NCBI GenBank assembly: GCA_039584685.1
Contig: JBDGXI010000061.1
Coordinates: 1-20,993 of the forward strand
From: Benthicola sp039584685
GTDB lineage: Bacteria; Gemmatimonadota; Gemmatimonadetes; Palauibacterales; Palauibacteraceae
DNA length: 20,993 bases
Direction: 5' to 3'
A model generated the notes under the pieces. The model was not told the origin of the DNA and made no database searches. It saw only the letters and a program-made list of their open reading frames with translations. A program made the position numbers and the translations under genes. Below, piece by piece: positions 1 through 7,907 of this stretch (position 1 is the first letter of the stretch; the number at the start of each line of letters is the position of its first letter).

Positions 1-423
1 GATTTCGGGGTGGAGTTCGTCGAACAGCCACTTCACAAGGCGGATCTCGACGGGTATCGGTTCCTGCACGGGCGCTCGGCCCTGCCGATCATCGCGGACG
101 AATCCTGCGTTGACAGCCCGGATGTCCCGGGACTTGTGGGCCTGGTGGACGGAATCAACATCAAACTGGCCAAGTGCGGCGGACCGCGTGAGGCTCTTCG
201 CATGATCGACGCGGCTCGATCGTGCGGCCTGAGCGTGATGATGGGCTGTATGCTGGAATCCTCGCTCGGCATAGCGCCCGCCGCACACCTGGCGTCGCTG
301 CTGGACTACGCGGACCTGGACGGAGCGGCCCTGCTCGCCTCAGACCCGTTCGTGGGACCCGGCCTGGACGGGCCGACGATCCGCGTGGGCGAGGCGCCCG
401 GCCTGGGAGTCGAGCGGGCGTGA
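1..423 (+). CDS. Dipeptide epimerase (enolase superfamily), 3' end only
   Basis: C-terminal 140 residues of a protein that begins before the window; reading frame 1 is open from the first base to TGA at 421-423. Enolase-superfamily barrel motifs are visible: VEFVEQP (metal-ligand Glu region), IIADESC (metal ligands Asp-Glu), INIKLAKCGG (the catalytic Lys strand), then GCMLESSLGIAPAAHLAS and a DLDG...DPF motif near the end. The last two are typical of L-Ala-D/L-Glu epimerases (YkfB/YcjG type), which interconvert epimers of dipeptides, often in recycling of murein peptides. The exact dipeptide specificity cannot be read from this fragment. The next gene starts at a GTG overlapping this stop (GTGA), so the two are probably co-translated. 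Confidence 0.85.
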   Translation, partial: DFGVEFVEQPLHKADLDGYRFLHGRSALPIIADESCVDSPDVPGLVGLVDGINIKLAKCGGPREALRMIDAARSCGLSVMMGCMLESSLGIAPAAHLASLLDYADLDGAALLASDPFVGPGLDGPTIRVGEAPGLGVERA

Positions 424-1565
424 GGTCGACGGTCTTCCTTGCCGGGCTCCTCCTGCTGGGCATCGTGAGCCCATCAGGGGCGCAGGTCGTGCGCGGCACG
501 CTCCTGGAGGAAGCGACTTCCCGCCCCATTCCAGGGGCGTTCGTGATCCTGCAGGATTCCACCGGGCGGTCCGTTGCCACCACCATGACAGCCGGTGCCG
601 GAACCTGGCTGCTCCGCGCCCCCGCGGCGGGCACCTATCACATCCGTGCGGACCGTATAGGGTACACCAGTCTCGTGTCGGAACCGCTCACCCTGGCAGA
701 GGGAGAATCCGTCAGCTACCTGCTGTCGGCCGGCGTGGCGCCGATCGAGATGGCGGAGTTGGCGGTCGAGGGCGCGGGTGGGGAGTGCGAAGTACTCGAA
801 GAGGAGGGGCTCGCCGTCTATCGGGTGTGGGAAGAGGCCCGCAAGGCGCTGGCGGCGATCGTATGGACGGGGCAGCAACCGTACTTTCGATTCGACGCGG
901 TTCATTTCCAGCAGAGCCTCGACGCCCACGGGCAGCCGATCGGCGATTTGGAGTACGAGGAAGTACGTTACTTCGGACGCCACCCGTTTCGCTCGATCCC
1001 GGTCCAGGACCTCGTTCTCGGCGGGTTCGTGCAGCGCATTTCGGGAACCGTGCAGTACTACGGGCCCGACGCGGCGGTACTGCTGTCGGACGAGTTCCTC
1101 CGGCGCCACTGCTTCCGGCTGCTGGACACGGACGATCCTACCCTGGTTGGACTGGAATTCGAGCCCGTGGTCGACGTCCGGGTGAGAGACATAGCGGGCA
1201 CGATGTGGCTCGACGCCGCCAGCGCGGAGCTCCGGCGGCTCGAATTCCACTACGAAAACCTGGACCTGGGAGTTGACACCCGGAGCCTCGGAGGCACCGT
1301 CGAGTTCATTCGCCTGCCCTCGGGCGCATGGATCGTTCAGCACTGGGCGATTCGGGTCCCGGTCCTGCAATTCGGGCCCGAACGCAGGAATACGGCCGGC
1401 CGGCCCCTGCCCCGCCGACTGATACTCGCGGGCATGAACGAAGGTGGCGGGCAGGTCACGGCCGTCTATCTGACCAGCCGGCTGGCCGGCGCCTCGTCCA
1501 CCGACACGCTGCCCGTGCGGCCACCCCCCGACTCTCTCATCGTCCGCTATCCGCTCAAGCAATAG
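420..1565 (+). CDS. Secreted protein with carboxypeptidase-regulatory-like domain, function unknown
   Basis: 381 residues. The open frame extends upstream to 222, but the GTG at 420 is preferred. It overlaps the epimerase stop as GTGA and begins immediately with a signal peptide (MRSTVFLAGLLLLGIVSPSGAQ, cleavage probably after Ala-21). Residues about 23-105 form a beta-rich domain of the CarboxypepD_reg/CNA-B-like type (GTLLEEATSRPIPGAFVILQD, then a GTYHIRADRIGY strand). In other proteins this domain is often an accessory or outer-membrane-associated module. Residues about 110-360 are beta-rich with no motif I recognise and no catalytic signature. The protein is probably periplasmic or at the outer membrane. 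It converges on priA across an 87-base gap in which I see no convincing terminator. Lack of a partner TonB-type barrel argues against a receptor. Confidence 0.75.
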   Translation: MRSTVFLAGLLLLGIVSPSGAQVVRGTLLEEATSRPIPGAFVILQDSTGRSVATTMTAGAGTWLLRAPAAGTYHIRADRIGYTSLVSEPLTLAEGESVSYLLSAGVAPIEMAELAVEGAGGECEVLEEEGLAVYRVWEEARKALAAIVWTGQQPYFRFDAVHFQQSLDAHGQPIGDLEYEEVRYFGRHPFRSIPVQDLVLGGFVQRISGTVQYYGPDAAVLLSDEFLRRHCFRLLDTDDPTLVGLEFEPVVDVRVRDIAGTMWLDAASAELRRLEFHYENLDLGVDTRSLGGTVEFIRLPSGAWIVQHWAIRVPVLQFGPERRNTAGRPLPRRLILAGMNEGGGQVTAVYLTSRLAGASSTDTLPVRPPPDSLIVRYPLKQ

Positions 1566-1652
1566 AGCACGCCGCCCGGATCGCCTCGTCAGGTCTCGCA
1601 GTTAATATCGAGTGACACGCGACACTGCATACTCTATAGTTCTCAGGGACCG

Positions 1653-3866
1653 CTACAGCAGTGCCTCCGGGTCCCGGTCGATCTCGAGCCGCAGCCCCCC
1701 GGGAAGCTGGCCGTGTTGGCGCGCCAGGTGGCGGATCGTGGACCCGAGGTCCGAGGGGCGGGCGCCTTTCAGGAGGAAGTGCCACCTCCAGCGCCCGCGG
1801 ATTCGGTCGATCGGACATGGGGCAGGTTGCTCGGCCGCTTCCGCGACCCGCTCTTCGGACGGACCCGAGAGAATCAGGTTCACCAGGCGGCGGTGCGGCG
1901 GATAGCCGGGAGCCTCGCGGTCCTGGAGCTCGCTTTCGGCGAACGCGGGGTAGTCGTGCTGCAAGGCGGCACGGAGCGCCGGATGGTGGGGACGGGCGGT
2001 CTGTACCAGGACCTCTCCCGGTTCGCCGCCGCGTCCGGCGCGTCCGGCGACCTGGGCGAGCAGCTGAAAGGTGCGCTCGGCGGCCCGGAAGTCGGGGAGG
2101 TTCAGGCCTACGTCGGCATTGATCACGCCCACCAGGGTGACCCCAGGGAAATCCAGCCCCTTGGCGATCATCTGCGTTCCGAGCAGGATATCCACTTCGC
2201 CGCGCCGCACCTGTTCGAGCAGTCGGCCGTGGGCTCCCTTGCTTCCCGTCGTATCGACGTCCATACGAAGGATGCGGGCCGAAGGAAACAGCTCGGCCAC
2301 GCGCTTCTCGACCTGTTCGGTGCCGATACCCGTGAAGATCAGCTCCGATTCTCCACACCCGTCGCAAGTGCCCGGAACCCGAGCTTCGTGGCCGCAGTGG
2401 TGACACAGCAGGCGCGCCCGGGCGCGATGAAAGGTCAGGGAGACGTTGCAGGAGGGGCAGCTCCACACTTTTCCGCAGGAGGGGCACTGAAGGAAGGTGG
2501 AGTAACCTCGTCGATTGAGAAGGAGGATGCTCTGCTCGCCCCGCTCCAGGCGAGTCGCCAGCCCCTCGCGGAGCCGCGGGCTCACGATGGACTCGGGCGC
2601 CTCGCGCGCCTGCAGGGCAAGCGCGCGCACTTCCCTGAGGTCCACGACGTCCACGGCCGGCAGTGGATGCGGTGTCGCTCGCTCGGGGAGCTCGAAGAGG
2701 GTGTACAGGCCTTCCGTCGCGTTGTGCCAGGATTCGAGCGACGGTGTGGCCGAGCCGAGAACCACCAGCGCGCCCTCTTCCCGACCACGAACCGCGGCGA
2801 GGGCCCGCGCGTGATATCGCGGAGTATCGGACTGTTTGTACGAGCCGTCGTGTTCCTCGTCGAGAATGATGACGCCCGGTTCCGGAACGGGAGCGAAGAT
2901 GGCGGACCGGGTCCCGATCACCACGCGTCGCTCCCCGGCTCGCAGCGCGCGCCAGGCATCGTGCCTCTCGCCCGCGGACAGCGCGGAGTGAAGCACGGCG
3001 ACGTCGTCGCCGAAAGCCGCCCGGAAACGCTGGACGGTCTGGGGCGTCAGCGCGATCTCCGGCACGAGCACTATGGCGGTGCGGCCTCGCTCCAGGACGT
3101 TCGCGATCAGGCGCAGGTAGACCACCGTCTTGCCCGAGCCGGTGACACCACGCAGCAGCGCCACGCCCGGTTCCGGCTGCCTGGATTGCTCGACCAGGCT
3201 GGCCAGCACCTCTTCCTGCTTCGCGTTGAGGTGCCGTGGGAGCTCCACGTCCGCGCCCGTTCCCGCGAATGGGTCCCGCGCCACGGCCTCGAGGGTGATG
3301 CGCGCGAGTCCCCGGTCCACCAGGCCAGCGAGCACCGGCCGGCTGTAACCGTAGTGCTTCTCCATGTGGGTAACGGAAGCGGAGCCCCCGATCGCCTCGA
3401 GCGTCTCGAAGGCCTCTCTCTGCCTTCGCGCCCTCCCGAAGGCGGCGTCCCTCTCCAGCAGCGTCGGCGCGTCGGCTCCGAGCTCGATCAACTGGCGCTT
3501 CAGCTCCCCGGTTCCGGCCGGTTGCGCGTCGCCGAGGATTCCGGGGGGAAGCGCTGCCCGGTACACGAGGCCAGGTGGGGCGGCGTAATAGTCGGCTGTC
3601 CAGCGACACAGACCGAGCAGTGCGGGTGAGAGAACGGGCCCGTCATCCAGTACTTCGAGCACGTCCCTGACCGAGCGCTCAGGCGCAGTATCGTCTGTCG
3701 ACTGCAGGATTCCGATCTCGTGTCGGCGGCCGAACGGGACGCGGACCCGGACACCCGGAACTGCCAGCTTCCGCAGACGCGATGGAAGCCGGTAGCTGAA
3801 GGTCTGAAAGACGGGCCTCGGTAGCGCGACCTGGCAATACGCATCCGCGCCGGATGGGACTGTCAC
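1653..3866 (-). CDS. priA: Primosomal protein N' (replication restart helicase PriA)
   Basis: 737 residues, close to the 732 of E. coli PriA. It is a superfamily 2 helicase that recognises abandoned replication forks and starts reloading of the replicative helicase. An N-terminal fork-binding domain opens with VALPRPVFQTFSYRLP. Walker A GVTGSGKT lies at residues 240-247 and the DEEH box at 336-339. Eight cysteines at 461/464, 470/473, 488/491 and 501/504 form the two zinc sites. Helicase motifs GTQMIAKGLDFPGV and QVAGRAGRG follow. The C-terminal domain is recognisable (CPIDRIRGRWRWH), but the linker before it, around residue 680, seems short. The start is GTG at 3866 with only a weak ribosome site. 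It is transcribed divergently from the HNH gene. Confidence 0.96.
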   Translation of the reverse strand: MTVPSGADAYCQVALPRPVFQTFSYRLPSRLRKLAVPGVRVRVPFGRRHEIGILQSTDDTAPERSVRDVLEVLDDGPVLSPALLGLCRWTADYYAAPPGLVYRAALPPGILGDAQPAGTGELKRQLIELGADAPTLLERDAAFGRARRQREAFETLEAIGGSASVTHMEKHYGYSRPVLAGLVDRGLARITLEAVARDPFAGTGADVELPRHLNAKQEEVLASLVEQSRQPEPGVALLRGVTGSGKTVVYLRLIANVLERGRTAIVLVPEIALTPQTVQRFRAAFGDDVAVLHSALSAGERHDAWRALRAGERRVVIGTRSAIFAPVPEPGVIILDEEHDGSYKQSDTPRYHARALAAVRGREEGALVVLGSATPSLESWHNATEGLYTLFELPERATPHPLPAVDVVDLREVRALALQAREAPESIVSPRLREGLATRLERGEQSILLLNRRGYSTFLQCPSCGKVWSCPSCNVSLTFHRARARLLCHHCGHEARVPGTCDGCGESELIFTGIGTEQVEKRVAELFPSARILRMDVDTTGSKGAHGRLLEQVRRGEVDILLGTQMIAKGLDFPGVTLVGVINADVGLNLPDFRAAERTFQLLAQVAGRAGRGGEPGEVLVQTARPHHPALRAALQHDYPAFAESELQDREAPGYPPHRRLVNLILSGPSEERVAEAAEQPAPCPIDRIRGRWRWHFLLKGARPSDLGSTIRHLARQHGQLPGGLRLEIDRDPEALL

Positions 3867-3882
3867 GAGACGTCCCGATAAC

Positions 3883-3912
3883 TTGACGTCCCGCGCACAT
3901 CCCGCCTAAACT
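3883..3912 (+). promoter_or_regulatory. Candidate sigma-70 promoter for the HNH-tat gene pair
   Basis: TTGACG at 3883-3888 and TAAACT at 3907-3912 are separated by 18 bases, in the 78-base gap between divergent priA and the HNH gene. The predicted transcript would start near 3919, just upstream of a strong Shine-Dalgarno sequence (AGGAGGT, 3926-3932) that lies 12 bases before the HNH ATG. The -10 matches consensus at four of six positions. Consensus promoters of this kind are only a rough guide in GC-rich phyla. Confidence 0.45.
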
Positions 3913-3944
3913 GCCGCGGCAGAATAGGAGGTCGACTCAATTCC

Positions 3945-4409
3945 ATGGGTTGTCTCGCACTCAACGCGTCTTTCGAGCCGCTGACGATCATACCGGTCCG
4001 CCGGGCCCTCCGCCTCGTGATAGATCGCAAGGCGGAAGCCCACGTTCCGCGTCGCCTGCGCCGGCAGGTCACCAACACGTTCCTGTTCGCCAGGGACGGC
4101 TATTCATGCCAGTACTGCGGCCGGCACCGCCGGGATCTCGGGCATCGAGAGTCCCTCACGCGGGACCACATCGTGCCTCTTTCGCGCGGTGGAGACAACC
4201 AGTGGGCCAACGTGGTCACCGCCTGCAGCCGCTGCAATCTTCGCAAGGGCAACCGCCTGCCCGCGGAATGCGGCATGAAGCTGCACTCCAACCCGTCCGT
4301 ACCCAATGCCGTCGAGCTGGTGTGGGCAGTTCGCCGCGTCACACCCATTCAGGTACGATACATCCGGATGTTCTACGGCGAAGAGGTTCTGCGCCTGTTG
4401 TCGCACTGA
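3945..4409 (+). CDS. HNH endonuclease family protein
   Basis: 154 residues, ATG start preceded by AGGAGGT. The N-terminal segment LALNASFEPLTIIPVRRAL is typical of a widespread single-copy bacterial HNH family. The HNH zinc-finger nuclease fold is complete: CQYC at residues 55-58, catalytic DH in TRDHIVPLSRGG (Asp74-His75), Asn89 in WANVVTAC, and the second metal pair CSRC (94-97) followed by N98. Such proteins are metal-dependent DNases by fold. The role of this housekeeping group is not established, and no phage terminase, methylase or toxin neighbour is present to suggest defence. A Tat subunit gene follows after 15 bases, probably on the same transcript. Confidence 0.88.
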   Translation: MGCLALNASFEPLTIIPVRRALRLVIDRKAEAHVPRRLRRQVTNTFLFARDGYSCQYCGRHRRDLGHRESLTRDHIVPLSRGGDNQWANVVTACSRCNLRKGNRLPAECGMKLHSNPSVPNAVELVWAVRRVTPIQVRYIRMFYGEEVLRLLSH

Positions 4410-4424
4410 GCCGGGTGGCGTCAG

Positions 4425-4889
4425 ATGGGTATCGGTTCCCTGGGGATTTCGGAGATGGCGGTGATCTTCGTCATCGTGCTGGTGTTCTTCGGACCGCGAA
4501 GGTTCCCGGAGATCGCTCGCTCGATGGGGTCCGCGATGCGGGAGTTCCGGCGCAGCCTGAACCAGATCCAGCGCGAACTCGAAGAGGTGGATCCGCGCAA
4601 GGACATGCCGGGCAAGGACATCCTGGACGACATTCGCTCGGGGAAGCCCGGGAACTGGCTGGATCCGAAGCAGCCGGGCGCTGCCGCCCGGCAGGGAACG
4701 GCGGGGACACGAAGCGCGCCCGAGACGCTCGAGCCTCAGGTCACGGGAGAAGCGGTGGATGTCGGCGCTGACGACGAGCAGCTTCCGATGTTCGAGCGTT
4801 CATCCACGGGCTCTTCGGGCCGCCAGCCGGCAGACGAAGCAAGTGCTGACCCGGAGCCTTCGACTACGGACCGCAGTCGATCCGACTGA
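4425..4889 (+). CDS. Sec-independent translocase subunit, TatA/TatB type
   Basis: 154 residues. The short N-terminus is followed by one membrane helix (about residues 9-22, ending FFGP), then a basic amphipathic helix (RRFPEIARSMGSAMREFRRS) and a long acidic, Pro/Ser-rich tail to residue 154. This is the TatA/TatB layout; the subunit acts in export of folded twin-arginine proteins across the inner membrane. Glu10 before the helix and the GP-RRFPE hinge resemble TatB, while the short helices resemble TatA, so I do not assign one. A GGGTGG ribosome site lies 7 bases before the ATG. No tatC is in the window. The last 26 bases overlap the convergent gene on the other strand. Confidence 0.85.
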   Translation: MGIGSLGISEMAVIFVIVLVFFGPRRFPEIARSMGSAMREFRRSLNQIQRELEEVDPRKDMPGKDILDDIRSGKPGNWLDPKQPGAAARQGTAGTRSAPETLEPQVTGEAVDVGADDEQLPMFERSSTGSSGRQPADEASADPEPSTTDRSRSD

Positions 4890-5802
4890 GCTGAGGCGGC
4901 CGCGGATCCACGCCTTCACTCGCCATGTACAGCCTGGATCCCTCGGCGGTGAACGTGAGTCCTTCGCCCTGGGGCTCCAGGGCGGTGAGGAGTGAAGTGG
5001 ACTCCGGCACGGCCAGCGTGTCGAAGTTCGCGGAACCCGCCCAGCCGAACATATAGAGGGTCGAGTAGCTTCGTACCGCGAGGCGCGAGCCGCTGGGCGA
5101 CAGGTCCGCCGCAGTGACGAATTGGCTGGTGATGGCTGGGTCTACCGGAATCGGGAGCCTCCCGACTCGATCCAGGACCACCGGTCCGTCCACGGACTCC
5201 AGCGTTTCCAGATCGGCGACGTAGAGATCGATTCGTCCCTCCCGGCCTTTGGTGACGATGCCGAGCTCGCCCCGCTCCCAGTCCACGAACAGGCCCTCGG
5301 CGTCGCGCGGCCCTCCCGGATACACCAGTGTGTAGCTCATGAGAGGGCTCACCGGCTCGGACGGCACGGCCGCGTCGGTGGGGATGGGTGGCAAAGGCAG
5401 TCGGTGGACTTCTACCGCACGACGAACTGCGCCGTTGTCTCCCGTGTCGCCAAAATACAGACACCACCCTTCCGGACACCTCGCGACGGTGATGTCCTCG
5501 GGATCCCGGCTGGTCGCCCCCGTGATCGGTGTCGTGCCCAGCAGCGCTCCCGTGGAATCCACCCCGTACAGGATCGGGTCGTGTCCGCTGTCGTTGTGCA
5601 CCCAGAAGAGGTCAGTGCTACGCGGATCGCTCGCGATGCCCGACGCTTCGCTGACCTCGCCGGGAAGGGTTCCCGCCGCAACCGCTGCCTGACACTGCAT
5701 CGCCACCGGATCACCGTTCGATTCGGCCACGCCACTCGAGCACGCGGCCAGCCCGATCAGCGCACATGCGGCCCACGGACCCGGCCTCGCTCGGCTCGTC
5801 AT
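4864..5802 (-). CDS. Predicted lipoprotein with beta-propeller-like repeats
   Basis: 312 residues. The open frame extends further upstream, but the ATG at 5802 is chosen because it begins a lipoprotein signal (MTSRARPGPWAACALIGLAAC, lipobox LAAC with Cys21) and overlaps the stop of the upstream gene as ATGA. Conserved-looking acidic motifs are HNDSGHDP, SRDPEDI, YFGDTGDNG and RDAEGLFVD, followed by strands such as LYMFGWAG and LYMASEG. This pattern fits a propeller-type family of exported proteins that I recognise only as conserved hypotheticals. The Asp-rich loops suggest metal or ligand binding, which is inference. It is probably anchored on the periplasmic side of a membrane and co-expressed with the exported protein upstream. 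Confidence 0.78.
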   Translation of the reverse strand: MTSRARPGPWAACALIGLAACSSGVAESNGDPVAMQCQAAVAAGTLPGEVSEASGIASDPRSTDLFWVHNDSGHDPILYGVDSTGALLGTTPITGATSRDPEDITVARCPEGWCLYFGDTGDNGAVRRAVEVHRLPLPPIPTDAAVPSEPVSPLMSYTLVYPGGPRDAEGLFVDWERGELGIVTKGREGRIDLYVADLETLESVDGPVVLDRVGRLPIPVDPAITSQFVTAADLSPSGSRLAVRSYSTLYMFGWAGSANFDTLAVPESTSLLTALEPQGEGLTFTAEGSRLYMASEGVDPRPPQLSRIDCGP

Positions 5803-7262
5803 CGCCCGGACGCTCCGGCGGCCTGCTCCCTGTATTTCCGGCTTCCCTTCTCGTCCAGCAGATCGAGCCACCGGATCGCCGAGTCCGTATCCAGGTTGGC
5901 CGGTGGTGCCGCTTCGACGATCGAGACTCCCGGGAATCGCGTCCACTCGCCCCCGGTGCGGACGACGAGCTGAATGCCGTCCCCCTTGCGGCACCCGGTG
6001 CACAACACGATCTCGTCCCCTTCCACGGGAATGGAATCCACCCGATACTCGCCCGGCGCTCCGTCCACATCCAGCCGCAGGGTGAATCCGGACAGCCAAC
6101 CCGGCACCTCCCATTCCGCGATGAGCGTCACCCCGGCCTCGGTGGGAAGCGGGATCAAGTGCGCGAGCGGGTGCGGCTCCTCTTCTTCCTCCGTGCCGTC
6201 CTGCCCGGAGGTGGGCGACGGAGCCAGGGTCCCCTCTGTGGGACCGGTCCAGCCGAGAAGGCGAATCGAAGAATGAAAGGCCTCGAGCAGGGCCGCGGGA
6301 TCAAGCCGCAGCGTGTCCTTCATTTTACCGTCGTCCCAGTCCAGCTCGAGCTGCGCGCCCTCCCCGCGGGTCACGGCCCGGCGCAGGTTCTCGAACGTGA
6401 ACGGCATGAGCACCGTCTCGGGCTCGGCGGGTGTCAGCCACTCGACCTGCCGCTTCACCTCCTCCCCGCCCGTCTTCACCTTGAGCTTCGCGCCCTGGAT
6501 GGCGGTGACCGCGAACGCGGTGAGTCGGATACCGGCCACGCCGAACAGCTCGTCCTGCTTCCACCCGAGGAGCGGCTCGGGGCCGGCATCCCGGTCGGCG
6601 ATCAGCCACGGCGCCGGACCGGTGCGCGTGTCTCCGTATGGCCGGGAGGCCTGGACGCGAACACCGTCCAGGGACCCCGCAGACGTGGGCGCGAGGGAGG
6701 CGGTCACGCCGAACGGGCAATCACCGGACGCGGCTTCGATCAGCAACGTGTTGTACCCGAATCCGATCCGGACGTCAGCCTGGAAGTTGCCCGTGGTCCG
6801 AGCATCGCCTGCCCTTCCTCGGGGATGCCCGAGCCCGGCGAGTGAGCGACCGTTGAGCCATGCCGAGACGGCCGTGCAATCCAGCCCACCCCAGGTGAGC
6901 GATATCGTGCGGTCCTCGGGCGATTTCAGGTAGGCGTGTGCGTAGACCACGACCTGTCCGCCGTCTTGTTCTCGCAGGTCCTCCAGATCCAACGTGGCTG
7001 CCGAGTCGCGGCGCACCAGCTTCCAGTCCGCCCCGGACACCGTACGGCCCCGGTCCGGCAGCACCCCTGCCTCTCCGGAGCCCGCCAGGTAGTCAGGATC
7101 CAGCGGATCGCCGGTCGAATCAGCGGGGAAAGGGCTCGATACCAGCCATCGATCAACCACCACCGCTTCCTGCGCGACTCCCGTGGTGACTACCGCGGGC
7201 AGCAGCAGAGCCGCCACCCCGATGGCGACCGTATGGCTCACACTCTTCGATCGTCCCGCCAT
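5799..7262 (-). CDS. Exported protein of unknown function with N-terminal jelly-roll-like domain
   Basis: 487 residues from ATG at 7262. An alternative GTG two codons upstream, at 7268, has better spacing to GGAG. The frame stays open to 7643, but that part lies under the divergent hydroxylase gene. Signal peptide: a basic start, a hydrophobic stretch (VAIGVAALLLPAVVTTGVA), then QEA. Residues about 50-170 (VVVYAHAYLKSPEDRTISL, then AVSAWLNGRSL) resemble the galactose-binding-like/jelly-roll modules of secreted carbohydrate-active enzymes. The remainder has no catalytic motif I recognise. It contains an acidic run (TEEEEEPHP) and a CxxC (CTGC, near residue 418). Its stop overlaps the next start (ATGA), so the two exported proteins are probably made in a fixed ratio. 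Confidence 0.7.
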   Translation of the reverse strand: MAGRSKSVSHTVAIGVAALLLPAVVTTGVAQEAVVVDRWLVSSPFPADSTGDPLDPDYLAGSGEAGVLPDRGRTVSGADWKLVRRDSAATLDLEDLREQDGGQVVVYAHAYLKSPEDRTISLTWGGLDCTAVSAWLNGRSLAGLGHPRGRAGDARTTGNFQADVRIGFGYNTLLIEAASGDCPFGVTASLAPTSAGSLDGVRVQASRPYGDTRTGPAPWLIADRDAGPEPLLGWKQDELFGVAGIRLTAFAVTAIQGAKLKVKTGGEEVKRQVEWLTPAEPETVLMPFTFENLRRAVTRGEGAQLELDWDDGKMKDTLRLDPAALLEAFHSSIRLLGWTGPTEGTLAPSPTSGQDGTEEEEEPHPLAHLIPLPTEAGVTLIAEWEVPGWLSGFTLRLDVDGAPGEYRVDSIPVEGDEIVLCTGCRKGDGIQLVVRTGGEWTRFPGVSIVEAAPPANLDTDSAIRWLDLLDEKGSRKYREQAAGASGR

Positions 7263-7312
7263 TCTCACCTGACTCTCCGCTTTCAACTCTACGGTCGCAG
7301 CACGCAGCCAGC

Positions 7313-7340
7313 TTGACCCATCGAGGCGGAACACTCTAAC
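7313..7340 (+). promoter_or_regulatory. Candidate promoter for the molybdenum hydroxylase operon
   Basis: The 129-base gap between divergent genes holds TTGACC at 7313-7318 and TCTAAC at 7335-7340, 16 bases apart, about 50 bases before the first start codon of the operon. The match to consensus is moderate. A TAGAGT element on the opposite strand (7286-7291) could serve the divergent exported-protein pair but lacks a good -35. Confidence 0.33.
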
Positions 7341-7391
7341 CTCGTGACCTGATTGACGCACGCTTTTCCGGGACCGAAACACGGTCGAGAC

Positions 7392-7901
7392 ATGCGCGAG
7401 ATAGTACACTTCACAGTCAACGGCGACCCCACCGAGACGGGAGTGCCCACGCACTATACCCTTCTCGAGACGCTTCGCTATGTCCTGGGCCTGACGGGCA
7501 GCAAACAGGGTTGCGACAAGGGCGACTGCGGCGCCTGCACGGTGCTTCTCGACGGAGAGGCGGTGCTCTCGTGCCTCCTGCCCGTGCAGGAGGCGGCGGG
7601 CCGCTCGGTTGTCACGGTCGAAGGGCTGGCCGACGGGCCGCACCCGAGCGCCCTGCAGGAGGCATTCGATCTGACGGGTGCCGCCCAGTGCGGCTTCTGC
7701 ACCCCGGGCATCCTGTGCAGTGCGTCTCAGCTGCTGTCGGATACGTCTTCGCCGACGCGCGAACAGATCGCGCAGGCTCTCTCCGGAAACCTGTGCCGGT
7801 GTACCGGCTACACCAAGATCTTCGAAGCCGTCGAGCTAGCCGCCGAGGCGGTTAGATCGGGAATGTCCGCGGCGGTTGTGCTGGAAGCGGAAGGGAGCTG
7901 A
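7392..7901 (+). CDS. Molybdenum hydroxylase [2Fe-2S] small subunit
   Basis: 169 residues from ATG at 7392; a TTG in frame at 7353 is a poorer start. It is the electron-transfer subunit of a xanthine dehydrogenase-family enzyme. The N-terminal plant-ferredoxin fold carries Cys41, Cys46, Cys49 and Cys61 (GCDKGDCGAC...LSC). The C-terminal helical domain carries Cys100, Cys103, Cys135 and Cys137 (QCGFC...LCRC) for the second cluster next to molybdopterin. Length and both motifs are normal for CoxS/HcrC/XdhC-type subunits. It passes electrons between the molybdenum centre and the FAD subunit, in the cytoplasm. It is first in a six-gene operon, separated from its large subunit by a secreted-protein gene. 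Confidence 0.94.
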   Translation: MREIVHFTVNGDPTETGVPTHYTLLETLRYVLGLTGSKQGCDKGDCGACTVLLDGEAVLSCLLPVQEAAGRSVVTVEGLADGPHPSALQEAFDLTGAAQCGFCTPGILCSASQLLSDTSSPTREQIAQALSGNLCRCTGYTKIFEAVELAAEAVRSGMSAAVVLEAEGS

Positions 7902-7907
7902 ATCGTC

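Noticed and set aside
222..419. Upstream extension of the carboxypeptidase-regulatory-like protein
   Set aside because: This part overlaps the epimerase coding region, and its translation is Arg/Gly/Pro-rich. The signal peptide begins at the GTG at 420.
1713..3629. Long open frame on the plus strand across priA (638 codons)
   Set aside because: It lies antisense to a full-length PriA with all motifs, and its translation has no recognisable domain. GC-rich DNA commonly leaves such antisense frames open.
3945..4409. HNH protein as part of a defence or mobile system
   Set aside because: Its N-terminal motif marks a common housekeeping family. No methylase, helicase-nuclease partner, integrase or phage gene is nearby.
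4425..4889. Functional link between the Tat subunit and the molybdenum hydroxylase
   Set aside because: Some molybdoenzymes are Tat-exported, but the large subunit here has no twin-arginine signal and the loci are separate transcription units.
7353..7391. TTG at 7353 as start of the [2Fe-2S] subunit
   Set aside because: The added residues precede the conserved fold and have no ribosome site. The ATG at 7392 gives the normal family length.
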